Part shown: positions 39,939 through 49,958 of the stretch, piece by piece | Position numbering within the stretch: position 1 is the stretch's first letter | Layout: each line of letters opens with the position of its first letter | NCBI GenBank assembly: GCA_016282685.1 | Contig: JAEELM010000016.1 | Location: forward strand, 1-64,000 | Direction of reading: 5' to 3' | Length of the DNA stretch: 64,000 nucleotides | Origin: Elusimicrobiaceae bacterium | GTDB taxonomy: Bacteria > Elusimicrobiota > Elusimicrobia > Elusimicrobiales > Elusimicrobiaceae | Made by a program: the position numbers and the translations under genes | The notes under the pieces: generated by a model | Database searches by the model: none | Told to the model about the DNA's origin: nothing | Seen by the model: only the letters and a program-made list of their open reading frames with translations

Positions 39939-41318
39939 TTACTGGGTACGCTCCTGATAAATTTTAGCTTCCACCAACTGCTTAAATACTTTGCCGCGCT
40001 GTTCATAATCTTTAAATTGATCAAAACTGGAACAAGCCGGAGACAGCAACACAACATCTCCTTTTTCGGCTTCTTCCATAGCAACGCTTACCGCATTTTC
40101 GAGTGTACCGCACCGAATGGTAGGAAAACCTCCCCGCAATTCCGCATCTATTTTTTCCATGGATTCCCCAATCGTTAACACCGTCTTGCAATAAGTTTGC
40201 AAAAAGGGTAACAATACTTCGTAAGAGGCCCCTTTATCTCTACCACCCAAAATTAATAAAACATGTGGGGTTTTTTCAAAACTTTTTAAAGCGGTAATCG
40301 TAGAATCCAAATTGGTCGCTTTGGAATCGTTTACATATATTACCCCCTTGTGATAAGCAAACGGCTCTATACGGTGTTCCATGGGAGAAAAGGTGTCAAA
40401 TACCTCTTGTATCACATCTGTTTTTACACCGGCGGCTAAAGCCATCAAAGCAGCCGCCATGGCATTTTCCACGTTGTGAATGCCTTTTAAGTGAGGCGGA
40501 CGAATTTGATATCCCGCACTAAAAACAATTTCATCTCCATCAAAAAACACTTCTGTACGGAGCAAATGTTTCGGTTGGGTAGAAAAACCCAACACCGTGC
40601 TTTTAATTTTAGGAGCCAACGCCACACACAAAGCATCTGCACCGTTAATGATCAAAAAATCATTCTCTCTTTGGTTTTTGAAAATCTTTGCTTTGGCTTT
40701 AATATAATTTTTCATGCCATTGTGATGGTCTAAATGGTCCGGCGTAATATTCAACAGGCAGGCTATATGCGGACGAAAATAAGTGCTATCTTCCAATTGA
40801 TAACTGGACACTTCAATCACCACATCATCTCCGGTTTTTACCCGATCGGCAAAATTAGAAACAGGGTTACCAATGTTGCCGCACACAAAAACATTTCGCT
40901 TTTTGTTTTGTGCATCCAATTGCAAAATTTGCCCCAATAAAGAAGTAGTCGTAGTTTTCCCGTTAGTTCACGTTACCGCAACAATACGGCCCCCTTTAGG
41001 CATACATCCAATGGCTACCTCCAGCTCGCTAAAAACGGGAATTCCTCTTTTTTTGGCTTCCAATAGTTCCGGTTTGCGCGGAGAAAGGCCCGGGCTTTTA
41101 ATCCAAAAATCACAATCAAAAATTTTATCAGTATGTCCCCCTCCTTCTATTTCAATAGAAGAAGGCAATTGATAAGAAGGGCCATGATTAATGGTGGAAG
41201 ATTCGCTGATAAGCACTTGAAATCCTCTGTGGGCCAGCAACGCAGCTACTGCGCGGCCACTACGACCAAAGCCCAATACACAAACTTTTTTCCCTTTCAT
41301 TTTTTCCACATTAAACAT
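39939..41318 (-). pseudogene. murD: UDP-N-acetylmuramoylalanine-D-glutamate ligase interrupted by one in-frame TGA (complement of 40968-40970)
   Basis: ORFs 40968-41318 (GKKVCVLGFGRSGRAVAALL...IVAVT) and 39939-40937 are in the same frame; readthrough gives ...GRIVAVT*TNGKTTTTSLLGQ..., with the stop at the P-loop Gly. Confidence 0.85.
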
Positions 41319-42765
41319 GACTTTTCTCCCGCAAAAAGCGTTGTACGGTTTCCTGATCGGAAAAATGACGTTTCTCCGTTCCTACCAATTGATAATCTTC
41401 ATGTCCTTTGCCGGCAATAATTACAATATCATCCTTGTGCGCCGCACTTAAAGCTTCTTCAATGGCTTTCTTTCGATCCGGCTCTATATGATAATTGGTA
41501 CAACCTTGCATTCCTTGTAAAATATCGTTAAAAATTTGTTGTGGATCTTCACAGCGCGGATTGTCGTTGGTTAAAAAAACGTGATCTGCATGCGTGCAGG
41601 CAGTTTTTCCCATCAAGGGCCTTTTGGTACGATCCCGTTGGCCGCCACATCCAAACACTAAAAATACTTTCCCTTTTTTGAAAGGTTCCACGGTTGCAAA
41701 AGCACGTTGGAGCGATTCATTGGTATAAGCAAAATCTACAAATACAGTAAAATTTTGCCCCATGCGAATTTGTTCCATACGGCCCGGCACTCCCGGCAAC
41801 CGTTCCAAACCTTGCGCCACCGTTTCCAAAGAAATCCCGTTACAAGTGGCAGCCGCGCAAGCTGCCAAAGCGTTGGCAACATTATGGCGTCCCAACAAAT
41901 TAATTTTCATTGGGACTCCGTTCACCTTAAAATGTGTTTCCGTTAAACTTTCCCGAATATCTGTTCCTCTGTAATCAGCTTGTTGTTGCAAACTGAAAGA
42001 AGCTACTTTCACGCGCCCGTCGCAAAGAGACATCAGACGCTGCCCGTAAGGGTCATCTGCGTTGATAACTGCCACACGATTTTTTTTAGGGTTGTTAGGA
42101 TCGGTCAAATTCTCAAATAATTTTACTTTGGCCTGGAAATAATTTTCAAATGTTTGGTGAAAATCTAAATGATCTCTCTGTAAATTAGTAAAAAGCGCGG
42201 TATCATACCAAATGTTACGTACTCTTTGCAGTGCCAGCGAATGCGAGGAAACTTCCATAACAACATCAGAGCATCCCCCCTGGCGCATTTGTTGCAAAAG
42301 TTTGAAAAGCACCAACGCTGCCGGAGTCGTGTTGGGGGCAGGGCACAGCTGTGTTCCATTCAAACGATAATTAACCGTTCCAAATACGCCCACTTTGCGG
42401 CCCGCAACCTGTAAAATACTTTCCAATAAATAAGCAATGGATGTTTTCCCTTTCGTGCCGGTAATGCCAAACATTCGCAACTGATCAGAAGGACGGTTAT
42501 AAAATTCATACGCCGCATCTGCCATTTCCTTATCAATATCGGCCACTTGCAAAAAAGGAACGCCATAATCCATCTGCTGCGCTTGAGCAGACACAACCAA
42601 AGCAGCTCCGTTTTTTACAGCTTGTGCAATAAACAAATTCCCGTCAGAATTAGCCCCTTTTAATGCAAAAAAGGCAAAGTCCTTTTGCACTTCTTGAGAG
42701 CGAAACGTAAGGCCTTTCAAAAGAATATTTTTTTGCCGAGCGACGGTCAACACTGTACTAGACAT
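41311..42765 (-). CDS. murE: UDP-N-acetylmuramyl-tripeptide synthetase (meso-DAP-type signature)
   Basis: GITGTKGKTSIAYLLESIL, PNTTPAALVLFKLLQQM, TNDNPRCEDP; ATG at 42765 (MSSTV) or upstream TTG 42780. Confidence 0.93.
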   Translation of the reverse strand: MSSTVLTVARQKNILLKGLTFRSQEVQKDFAFFALKGANSDGNLFIAQAVKNGAALVVSAQAQQMDYGVPFLQVADIDKEMADAAYEFYNRPSDQLRMFGITGTKGKTSIAYLLESILQVAGRKVGVFGTVNYRLNGTQLCPAPNTTPAALVLFKLLQQMRQGGCSDVVMEVSSHSLALQRVRNIWYDTALFTNLQRDHLDFHQTFENYFQAKVKLFENLTDPNNPKKNRVAVINADDPYGQRLMSLCDGRVKVASFSLQQQADYRGTDIRESLTETHFKVNGVPMKINLLGRHNVANALAACAAATCNGISLETVAQGLERLPGVPGRMEQIRMGQNFTVFVDFAYTNESLQRAFATVEPFKKGKVFLVFGCGGQRDRTKRPLMGKTACTHADHVFLTNDNPRCEDPQQIFNDILQGMQGCTNYHIEPDRKKAIEEALSAAHKDDIVIIAGKGHEDYQLVGTEKRHFSDQETVQRFLREKSHV

Positions 42766-42817
42766 ACCTATATGGTACAAAATTGAACAGAAGGGAAGGA
42801 ATAGGCCTTTGGACCTA

Positions 42818-43549
42818 CTAGTCCTGTAGGAACTTAGTGCCTATTTCTTGGGCCATTTGGGCCAGGTGCGAACGAATTTGGGGTTGTTTCTTTTCCAACA
42901 ACGGCAGTAGTTCATTGCGTATCCAGTTACGCGTAAAAACATCTTCAAAATTAGTGGCATCTGTCACGTGTGAAAGATGATTATTCTTTAAATAAGTTTC
43001 TGTTTCTTGGCGAGTAATACACATCAACGGACGTACAATTTCCACCCCCGGGATGAAAGCACGACGAACGGGAATCCCCGCCAATCCTTTGGCTTTTGTT
43101 CCTCGCAATAAATTAAGCAAAATTGTTTCCACCTGATCGTCTAAATGATGTCCCAGTGCCAATTTGCTTCCTCCCCACTCTGTACACACTTGCGCATAAG
43201 CATCATAGCGGGCTTTGCGGGCGCCGTGTTCGGGGCTGAGCCCGTACTGTTGCGCTACGGCCTTGGCATCTACCCGTTGCACAAAACAATCAATGTCTAA
43301 TCGTTTGCACAACTGTTCACAAAATTGCTGATCCCTTTCGGCTTCTTCTCCGCGCAAACCGTGATTTACATGCACAGCGGCCAAAGCAAAATGCTGTTTA
43401 GCCGCCAAATAATGTAAAAAATGTAACAGGCAAACCGAATCTGCACCGCCACTTAAACCCACCAAAACACAATCTTTTGGGCCGATTAAAGAAGAGGTGA
43501 AAAGACGCATTTTAGGTAACACGGAAGCAATAAAGCTTTTTTTTGTCAT
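42818..43549 (-). CDS. tilS: tRNA(Ile)-lysidine synthase
   Basis: VLVGLSGGADSVCLLHFLHYLA, VHVNHGLRGEEAERDQQFC, LALGHHLDDQVETILLNLLRGT. Confidence 0.93.
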   Translation of the reverse strand: MTKKSFIASVLPKMRLFTSSLIGPKDCVLVGLSGGADSVCLLHFLHYLAAKQHFALAAVHVNHGLRGEEAERDQQFCEQLCKRLDIDCFVQRVDAKAVAQQYGLSPEHGARKARYDAYAQVCTEWGGSKLALGHHLDDQVETILLNLLRGTKAKGLAGIPVRRAFIPGVEIVRPLMCITRQETETYLKNNHLSHVTDATNFEDVFTRNWIRNELLPLLEKKQPQIRSHLAQMAQEIGTKFLQD

Positions 43550-43584
43550 ATAAAAAAGTATAATAAATATGGTAGGATAAATGT

Positions 43585-43950
43585 ATGAGAAAAAGAATTT
43601 TAATAGTGGAAGATGAAACAAGCCTTGTTGAATTGTTAACGCTTGTGTTGTCTCGCGAAGGATACGAAGTCCGCGCCTGCCAAAACGGCCGCGATGCCAT
43701 CGCCATGATGAAAACGGTCCACCCCCACTTGGTTATTTTAGATGTTATGTTGCCAGGATTGGACGGAACCAATCTCATCAAGATAATGTCCGAAGATGAA
43801 CAACTTGAATCTATCCCTGTTATCGTTACTTCCGCTCTTATTGAAGCCGAACGCTTATTCAAGCCTTATCCGCAAGTAAAATGTTTTGCTTATAAACCTT
43901 TTACGTTGGCAGATTTTATAGGGCAAGTTAAACGGTATATTGGTGATTAG
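43585..43950 (+). CDS. Stand-alone response regulator receiver domain
   Basis: RILIVEDETSLVELLTLVLSREGYEV, LVILDVMLPGLDG, YKPFTLADF. Confidence 0.93.
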   Translation: MRKRILIVEDETSLVELLTLVLSREGYEVRACQNGRDAIAMMKTVHPHLVILDVMLPGLDGTNLIKIMSEDEQLESIPVIVTSALIEAERLFKPYPQVKCFAYKPFTLADFIGQVKRYIGD

Positions 43951-43966
43951 TTTTTAAAATCTCTTA

Positions 43967-43992
43967 AAGCCCCGGGCAAACCGGGGCTTTAT
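43967..43992 (+). terminator. Intrinsic terminator
   Basis: AAAGCCCCGG-GCAAA-CCGGGGCTTTA. Confidence 0.85.
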
Positions 43993-44056
43993 TTTATCAT
44001 CAATAAGCAAAAATTATATACTTTATATATACTCATTTTTATAAGGAGTTTTAATT

Positions 44057-44743
44057 ATGACGGTAGATTGGAGCCTTTTAGTCAACTCTTTCATCGCTAC
44101 TATTGCTATTTTAAACCCCATAGGGAATATGCCTATCTTTTTGGGGCATGTAGAAAACGAATCTCCTCAAGTACAACGCGCCGTAGCCGTATTAATGGCT
44201 TGCTCCATCTTTGTATTATTACTCACCTTTTTCCTTTTTGGAACACGCATCCTTACCATGTTTGGTATCACGTTGCCCGCTTTCCGTTTGGCAGGATCTA
44301 TTATGATTTTACTCGTAGGTCTGCGCATGTTACAGGGGAAAAGCAAATTTGAAAATCACGGTATTGAAACCGCCGCTCATACCGGCAACACTTTTGACCA
44401 AGCACGCAGCTCATTGAGCCATATTTTAGTTCCGGTGGCTATGCCATTATTTATCGGCCCCGGTTCTATCACCACAGTTATTTTGTATGCAGAAAAAAGT
44501 CCTTCTGTGCTAATGTCTTTTTTGATGGTATTTGTGTTGGCCTTATGCGCCACGATTGTAGGAATAGTCCTTTTTTCTTCTCGCTGGATTTTTGACCGCA
44601 TTGGAACAAACGGCACGCAAATTGTCATTCGTTTTATGGGAATGATTCTATGTGCTATCGCTATGCAATTTATGATAGACGGAGTTGATCAACTTCTTCC
44701 CGGCGTGCTTAATGATGCTTTTACTCATGCGACTAAAATGTAA
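44057..44743 (+). CDS. MarC-family integral membrane protein
   Basis: NPIGNMPIFL, LAGSIMILLVGLRML, AMPLFIGPGSITTVI. Confidence 0.9.
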   Translation: MTVDWSLLVNSFIATIAILNPIGNMPIFLGHVENESPQVQRAVAVLMACSIFVLLLTFFLFGTRILTMFGITLPAFRLAGSIMILLVGLRMLQGKSKFENHGIETAAHTGNTFDQARSSLSHILVPVAMPLFIGPGSITTVILYAEKSPSVLMSFLMVFVLALCATIVGIVLFSSRWIFDRIGTNGTQIVIRFMGMILCAIAMQFMIDGVDQLLPGVLNDAFTHATKM

Positions 44744-44770
44744 TCACCAAAAAGCAATTGTTGCAGACGT

Positions 44771-46762
44771 ATGAACAAATTTAAACTTGTTTCTCGTTTT
44801 ACCCCTGCAGGAGATCAACCAAAAGCGATTGAAGCTTTAACTCGCGGTGTGCTCGAAGGGCAAAAACGTCAAACGCTCTTGGGGGTTACCGGATCGGGCA
44901 AAACTTTTACCATGGCCAATGTGATTGAAAAGCTCAATCGGCCTACGCTTATTTTGTCTCCCAATAAAGTTTTAGCTGCTCAGCTATATGGTGAATTTAA
45001 GCAGTTTTTCCCCGAAAATGCCGTCGAGTATTTTATTTCTTATTATGATTATTACCAACCCGAAGCTTACATCCCGCAAACCGATACATACATAGAAAAA
45101 GATTCTGCCATTAATGAACAAATTGATAAGTTACGATTGAAAGCTACCACCTCTTTACTCACACGCAAAGATGTACTGGTTGTAGCCTCCGTTTCATGCA
45201 TTTATAATATCGGCTCGCCGGAAAGTTTTAATGAAATGCGCATTTATGTAAAAAAAGGGGGCGAAATGACCCGCTCCCAACTATCAGGGCATTTGATCAA
45301 AATTCAGTACCACCGGGATGAATTAGAATTTACAACAGGAAATTTTCGCATGCGGGGCCCATTCGTTGACGTAATGACTCCTTATTCTGCCAACGCTATT
45401 CGTGTGGAAATCACCGGCAAAACTATTGCCCATATTTATGAAATTCACCCTGTTACCGGTAATATACTGGCTGAATTAGAAGAAGCCTGGATTTATCCCG
45501 CCAAGCATTTCGTGGCCACCGAACAAGATACACAAAACGCACTGAATCAAATTGAAAAAGATTTGGAAATTCGTCACGCACAACTACTGCAACAAGGAAA
45601 AGAATTGGAAGCTTTCCGTTTGAAACAACGCACAGAATACGATTTGGAAATGTTACGCCAGGCAGGCTTTTGTTCCGGAATAGAAAATTATTCGCGTTAT
45701 ATAGATGGGCGACAACCGGGGCAACGTCCGCAATGTTTGCTGGATTATTTCAAACGATTTGACGATTTCTTGTTGTTTGTTGACGAATCTCACGTAGCTT
45801 TGCCACAAGTGCGCGGAATGTTTAACGGAGATCGCGCCCGCAAGCAAATGTTAATAGATTTCGGTTTTCGCTTGCCTTCCGCGTTAGATAATCGCCCATT
45901 AAGATTTGAGGAATTTGAGCAGCTGTTACCTTCTACTATTTTTGTATCTGCCACCCCGGGGCCATACGAACTCACCGTATCCGGCAATCAAATTGTAGAA
46001 CAAGTCATTCGCCCTACCGGCCTGGTAGATCCCGAAGTAACGCTACATCCCAGTGAAGGCCAAATCGACCATTTAGTACAAAAGATTAACGAACACAAAA
46101 AACGCGGAGAACGCACCCTCGTGCTGGCCTTGACCAAAAAAACTGCGGAAGATCTAAGTGCCTATTTTGTGGAAAAAAATATCAAAACCCGCTACCTCCA
46201 CTCCGATATAGAAGCGCTGGAACGTTTGGAAATCTTAAAACAATTCAAACAAGGTGATTTTGATGTATTGGTGGGGATCAACCTGTTGCGCGAAGGAATT
46301 GATATTCCGCAAGTGGGATTAGTGGCCATTATGGGGGCAGATAATGAAGGCTTCTTAAGAAACACCACTACTCTTATTCAAATAGCCGGGCGGGCCGCAC
46401 GCAACGTTGACGGAGAAGTAATTTTGTATGCAGACCGTCAAACCGATTCTATCCGTTACGCCCTCAATGAAATGAACCGACGACGGCAACTGCAACAAGC
46501 TTATAATAAAGAACATCATATCACCCCCAAAACCATTCAAAAAACGGAGGCGCAACTGGAAGAATTTGAACAACAAACCAAAACTTCTGCCTTTGGTATT
46601 TTAAGCAAAACATTACCAGAACCAACCGTTAAAAATATCAAAGCAATCGAAAAAGATATCGAACAACAAATGCACCAGGCTGCCGACGCTCTCAACTTTG
46701 AATTGGCCGCTGAATTACGCGACCGATTATTTGAAATTCGCCAAATGAAAGTTAAAAATTAG
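44771..46762 (+). CDS. uvrB: Excinuclease ABC subunit B
   Basis: LLGVTGSGKTFTMANVI, YYDYYQPEAYIPQTDTYIEKD, GINLLREGIDIPQV, C-terminal UVR motif. Confidence 0.97.
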   Translation: MNKFKLVSRFTPAGDQPKAIEALTRGVLEGQKRQTLLGVTGSGKTFTMANVIEKLNRPTLILSPNKVLAAQLYGEFKQFFPENAVEYFISYYDYYQPEAYIPQTDTYIEKDSAINEQIDKLRLKATTSLLTRKDVLVVASVSCIYNIGSPESFNEMRIYVKKGGEMTRSQLSGHLIKIQYHRDELEFTTGNFRMRGPFVDVMTPYSANAIRVEITGKTIAHIYEIHPVTGNILAELEEAWIYPAKHFVATEQDTQNALNQIEKDLEIRHAQLLQQGKELEAFRLKQRTEYDLEMLRQAGFCSGIENYSRYIDGRQPGQRPQCLLDYFKRFDDFLLFVDESHVALPQVRGMFNGDRARKQMLIDFGFRLPSALDNRPLRFEEFEQLLPSTIFVSATPGPYELTVSGNQIVEQVIRPTGLVDPEVTLHPSEGQIDHLVQKINEHKKRGERTLVLALTKKTAEDLSAYFVEKNIKTRYLHSDIEALERLEILKQFKQGDFDVLVGINLLREGIDIPQVGLVAIMGADNEGFLRNTTTLIQIAGRAARNVDGEVILYADRQTDSIRYALNEMNRRRQLQQAYNKEHHITPKTIQKTEAQLEEFEQQTKTSAFGILSKTLPEPTVKNIKAIEKDIEQQMHQAADALNFELAAELRDRLFEIRQMKVKN

Positions 46763-46774
46763 TAGGATAATTAT

Positions 46775-47332
46775 ATGAAAACAAATACTATTGCTTTGCA
46801 ATCTGTTACAAAAGTGATTGGACTGGGAAAAACTACTAGCACACAGTCACTGGCCCGTTCTTTATCCTTATTGGAAACGCACGGCACCCTTATTTTAGCC
46901 TGCCAACAGACGGAAGCTTTTGACCGTTTCGGCAAAAAATTCCCGGCAGGAGACGGGGGAATCTATTTTACTTTAATCCTTAAGCCCTCTATTAAATTTT
47001 CTTTAGAGTCGCTCACGCGCGCCATGCAAAATGCGGTTACGGATACGTTGCAAAAGGTTTTCGAACTGAAAACAAAAATTACCGCAGAAGGCGACGTCTT
47101 AACGTGGGACAAATCCACCCGAAATTACAAAAAAATTGCAGGTATTTTAGTAGAAGAAAATGAGACCGGTTCTTACTTGGTAGGTTGTGGAATTTTCCTC
47201 AACAACAAAATAACCGGTGCCTTCCAAAATTCCTGTATTTCTCTAAAAAAGATAATCGGCTCGGACACGAGCAAAGAATTATTTTTGGATGAGGTCCTGA
47301 ATAATTTCTGGAAAGAATACTCTTTCTTATAG
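46775..47332 (+). CDS. Divergent biotin-protein ligase (BirA catalytic domain)-like protein
   Basis: TTSTQSLARSL...GTLILACQQTEAFDRFGKKFPAGDGGIYFTLILKP...GILVEENETGSYLVGCGIFLNN parallels the BPL fold signatures. Confidence 0.55.
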   Translation: MKTNTIALQSVTKVIGLGKTTSTQSLARSLSLLETHGTLILACQQTEAFDRFGKKFPAGDGGIYFTLILKPSIKFSLESLTRAMQNAVTDTLQKVFELKTKITAEGDVLTWDKSTRNYKKIAGILVEENETGSYLVGCGIFLNNKITGAFQNSCISLKKIIGSDTSKELFLDEVLNNFWKEYSFL

Positions 47333-47397
47333 AGGCGCCTCTCCAGATTATTCCCCCCGTTTAGAGAAATAAGTTATAATATAAAGGTACCGTTTTC

Positions 47398-47469
47398 GGG
47401 CAGTTGGCGCAGCGGTAGCGCGTCCGCTTCACACGCGGAAGGTCACAGGTTCAAATCCTGTACTGCCCA
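47398..47469 (+). tRNA. tRNA-Val(CAC), CCA not encoded
   Basis: GGGCAGTTGGCGCAGCGGTAGCGCGTCCGCTTCACACGCGGAAGGTCACAGGTTCAAATCCTGTACTGCCCA cloverleaf; anticodon loop TTCACAC. Confidence 0.93.
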
Positions 47470-47475
47470 AATTTT

Positions 47476-47506
47476 AAAGCATCTCCTCCGGGGGTGCTTT
47501 TTTTGG
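47476..47506 (+). terminator. Intrinsic terminator of tRNA-Val
   Basis: AAAGCATC...GGTGCTTTTTTT. Confidence 0.7.
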
Positions 47507-47616
47507 CAACAAAGTAGCTTTTTCCCCTCTCCAAAGGGTCTCTCTCTTTTTCACGAAGAAACGCTCTTGTCAAACCCCTATTCATCTATGCTATACTAAC
47601 TTTAAGAGAGGGTTTT

Positions 47617-48633
47617 ATGTTTCGTTCGAAAACAGCAGAACAATTAGCACCAATCAATACCGTTTGTTTGATTATCCTTACCACCTGTGCAGCTACCGGG
47701 GTACTTGTTTATACCAAAAGCATCTTGATGCCTTTTGTAATCGCTTTGTTTTTTGTAATGGTAATGGCCACTATCGCAAAATGGATGACTCAGCGTTGGA
47801 AAACACCTTACTGGGTGGGACTACTCTCCTGCTTCCTAGCTTTTTTAGCCATTACCATGCTGGCCTTTTCTTTTATCTCCAACTCTATTGAATCTTTTGT
47901 AAATGGGGCCGGTATTTATACTGATCGCTTAAACGATAGTTTGGATTGGGTATTAGCCAAGGCCAACCATTATCACATTAATATCAATGCAGAGTTTGTA
48001 ACGGAAGCCGTCGCCAAGTTGCCGGTATTCAATATGGTAAAAAGTGTGGGCAGCATTATCATGTCTGTTTTTACCAATGCACTTTTGATTTTATTATTTG
48101 TCATCTTTATCTTAATGGGAAAAGCTTCCGACGAAAAACATTCTTTCGTCAGCTCCATGCAAAAACAAATCTCTTTTTACCTCATTGTTAAAATATCCGT
48201 TTCCTTATTGGCCGCTTTTTGCACCTGGATTGTATTAACTTTCGTTCATACGGAATTGGCTTCTATGTTAGCCGTACTTACTTTTATTTTGAATTTCATT
48301 CCGAATATCGGTCCCTCTATTGCCACATTGTCCCCCGTTCCTGTTTTGTTTTTACAATACGGTTTTGACTGGCACATTGTGTTTGTATTAGGCTGTTTAA
48401 TTGCAATTCATTTCTTAATCGGTAATATACTGGAAACGAAATGGTTAGGAAAGGGAATGGATTTGGACCCCGTTGTCGTTGTTGCCAGTTTAATTTTTTG
48501 GGCACTAGTCTGGGGAGTTATGGGCGCCCTTTTAGCAGTCCCGCTGACAGCTATCATAAAGATGGTTCTGGAACAAAATGAAACCACCCGGCCGTTGGCT
48601 AAAATTTTAGGAGGGAATTTTACTCTCAAATGA
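47617..48633 (+). CDS. AI-2E family transporter
   Basis: Polytopic; FILNFIPNIGPSIATLSPVPV and WGVMGALLAVPLTAIIKMVLE. Confidence 0.9.
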   Translation: MFRSKTAEQLAPINTVCLIILTTCAATGVLVYTKSILMPFVIALFFVMVMATIAKWMTQRWKTPYWVGLLSCFLAFLAITMLAFSFISNSIESFVNGAGIYTDRLNDSLDWVLAKANHYHININAEFVTEAVAKLPVFNMVKSVGSIIMSVFTNALLILLFVIFILMGKASDEKHSFVSSMQKQISFYLIVKISVSLLAAFCTWIVLTFVHTELASMLAVLTFILNFIPNIGPSIATLSPVPVLFLQYGFDWHIVFVLGCLIAIHFLIGNILETKWLGKGMDLDPVVVVASLIFWALVWGVMGALLAVPLTAIIKMVLEQNETTRPLAKILGGNFTLK

Positions 48634-49958
48634 AAACAACACCCTGGCTGTATATTCCTTCTCTCTATTTGGCAGAAGGATTTCCGTATATTATCATTAA
48701 TACCGTTTCGGTCATTTTGTACGGTGCTTTAGGCTATTCAAACGAGCAAATTACTTTGTGGACCGGATGGCTCTATTTGCCCTGGGTACTTAAAATGTTT
48801 TGGAGCCCTCTTATAGATGCCAACTCCACCAAACGCCGTTGGCTCTTGGGTGCGCAAACGGCCATGAGTGCAGTTTGGTTGTTGATTGCAGGATTAATTA
48901 CATGGCATGCCTTTGCTCATGCACAAGAAACACAAAATTTAACCTTCTTCATTCTTTCCCTTTTTGGTTTCTTATTGGGTGCTTTTGTATCTGCCACGTT
49001 AGATATTGCCACTGATGGTTATTATCTTCTGGCGCTTACTCCGCAAGAACAGGGCTATTTTGTGGGGGTGCGCACTTTCTTCTATCGTGTAGCCATGATT
49101 TTAGGCAGTGGGATCCTTGTTTCGTTGGTAGGATTGCTGGCCAAACACGGTGTTGCTTCCCCTTATAACTGGGCAATATTCTTTGGCACAATGGCTTTGT
49201 TTTTTGGCGTTTGTGCTCTTTTCCATTCTTTTTGCTTACCCCGGCCAACGGAAGATAAACCTGTGGCCAAAACCCAGGGAAAAGCCTGGGCGGAATCTTT
49301 CGGAGAATATTTTAAACAAAAAGATATTGTTTATATACTCCTTTTCATTTTACTGTATCGTTTCGGAGAAGCCCTGTTAGAAAAAATTGTTCCGCTTTTC
49401 TTGCTTAAACCTACTGCAGAAGGCGCTCTGGGCATTTCTATGCAAGCTTATGGCTTGATTAAAGGAACGTTTGGATTGGGGGCTATTATTGCCGGGAATT
49501 TACTGGGCGGTTGGTTGTTGGGGAAATTTGGCTTCAAAAAATGTATTTGGCCTTTCGCCATAGCGTTGGTATTACCCAATATCTTTTATGTTTATCTTGC
49601 AGCAGTTCACCCCGGTCTTACTATGGTGGGAGTACTTATCACATTAGAAAATTTCGGTTATGGGCTCGCTATGATGGCCTTAACTGTCTTTATTATGTAC
49701 ATCTCACAGGGACAGTATAAAACTTCCCATTATGCTATCTCTACCGGTATCATGGCTTTAGGGATGATGATTCCTTCTATGTTATCCGGTAAATTGCAAG
49801 CCTTGCTGGGCTATCAAGGTTTCTTTGGAGTAGCTTTCTTAATTAGCTTGGTTACTTTTGCGATCGTTCCCCTTTCTTTTAAAATAAAAACATTGGACGA
49901 AACTGAAGCAAAATTCAATCATCACTTAACGGAGAAAAAAGATGAAAAAACCAATTAA
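48630..49958 (+). CDS. AmpG-like MFS muropeptide permease
   Basis: LYLAEGFPYIIINTVSVILYGALGYSNEQITLWTGWLYLPWVLKMFWSPLID; adjacent to murQ-anmK-nagZ. Confidence 0.82.
   Translation: MKTTPWLYIPSLYLAEGFPYIIINTVSVILYGALGYSNEQITLWTGWLYLPWVLKMFWSPLIDANSTKRRWLLGAQTAMSAVWLLIAGLITWHAFAHAQETQNLTFFILSLFGFLLGAFVSATLDIATDGYYLLALTPQEQGYFVGVRTFFYRVAMILGSGILVSLVGLLAKHGVASPYNWAIFFGTMALFFGVCALFHSFCLPRPTEDKPVAKTQGKAWAESFGEYFKQKDIVYILLFILLYRFGEALLEKIVPLFLLKPTAEGALGISMQAYGLIKGTFGLGAIIAGNLLGGWLLGKFGFKKCIWPFAIALVLPNIFYVYLAAVHPGLTMVGVLITLENFGYGLAMMALTVFIMYISQGQYKTSHYAISTGIMALGMMIPSMLSGKLQALLGYQGFFGVAFLISLVTFAIVPLSFKIKTLDETEAKFNHHLTEKKDEKTN

Noticed and set aside
40968-40970. UGA recoded as Gly across the genome (SR1/Gracilibacteria-like code) or selenocysteine
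   Set aside because: Several genes in the window (folD, secA, EIIB) end at TGA with correct C-termini, and the site is a structural P-loop Gly with no reason for Sec; single-base error or mutation is simpler.
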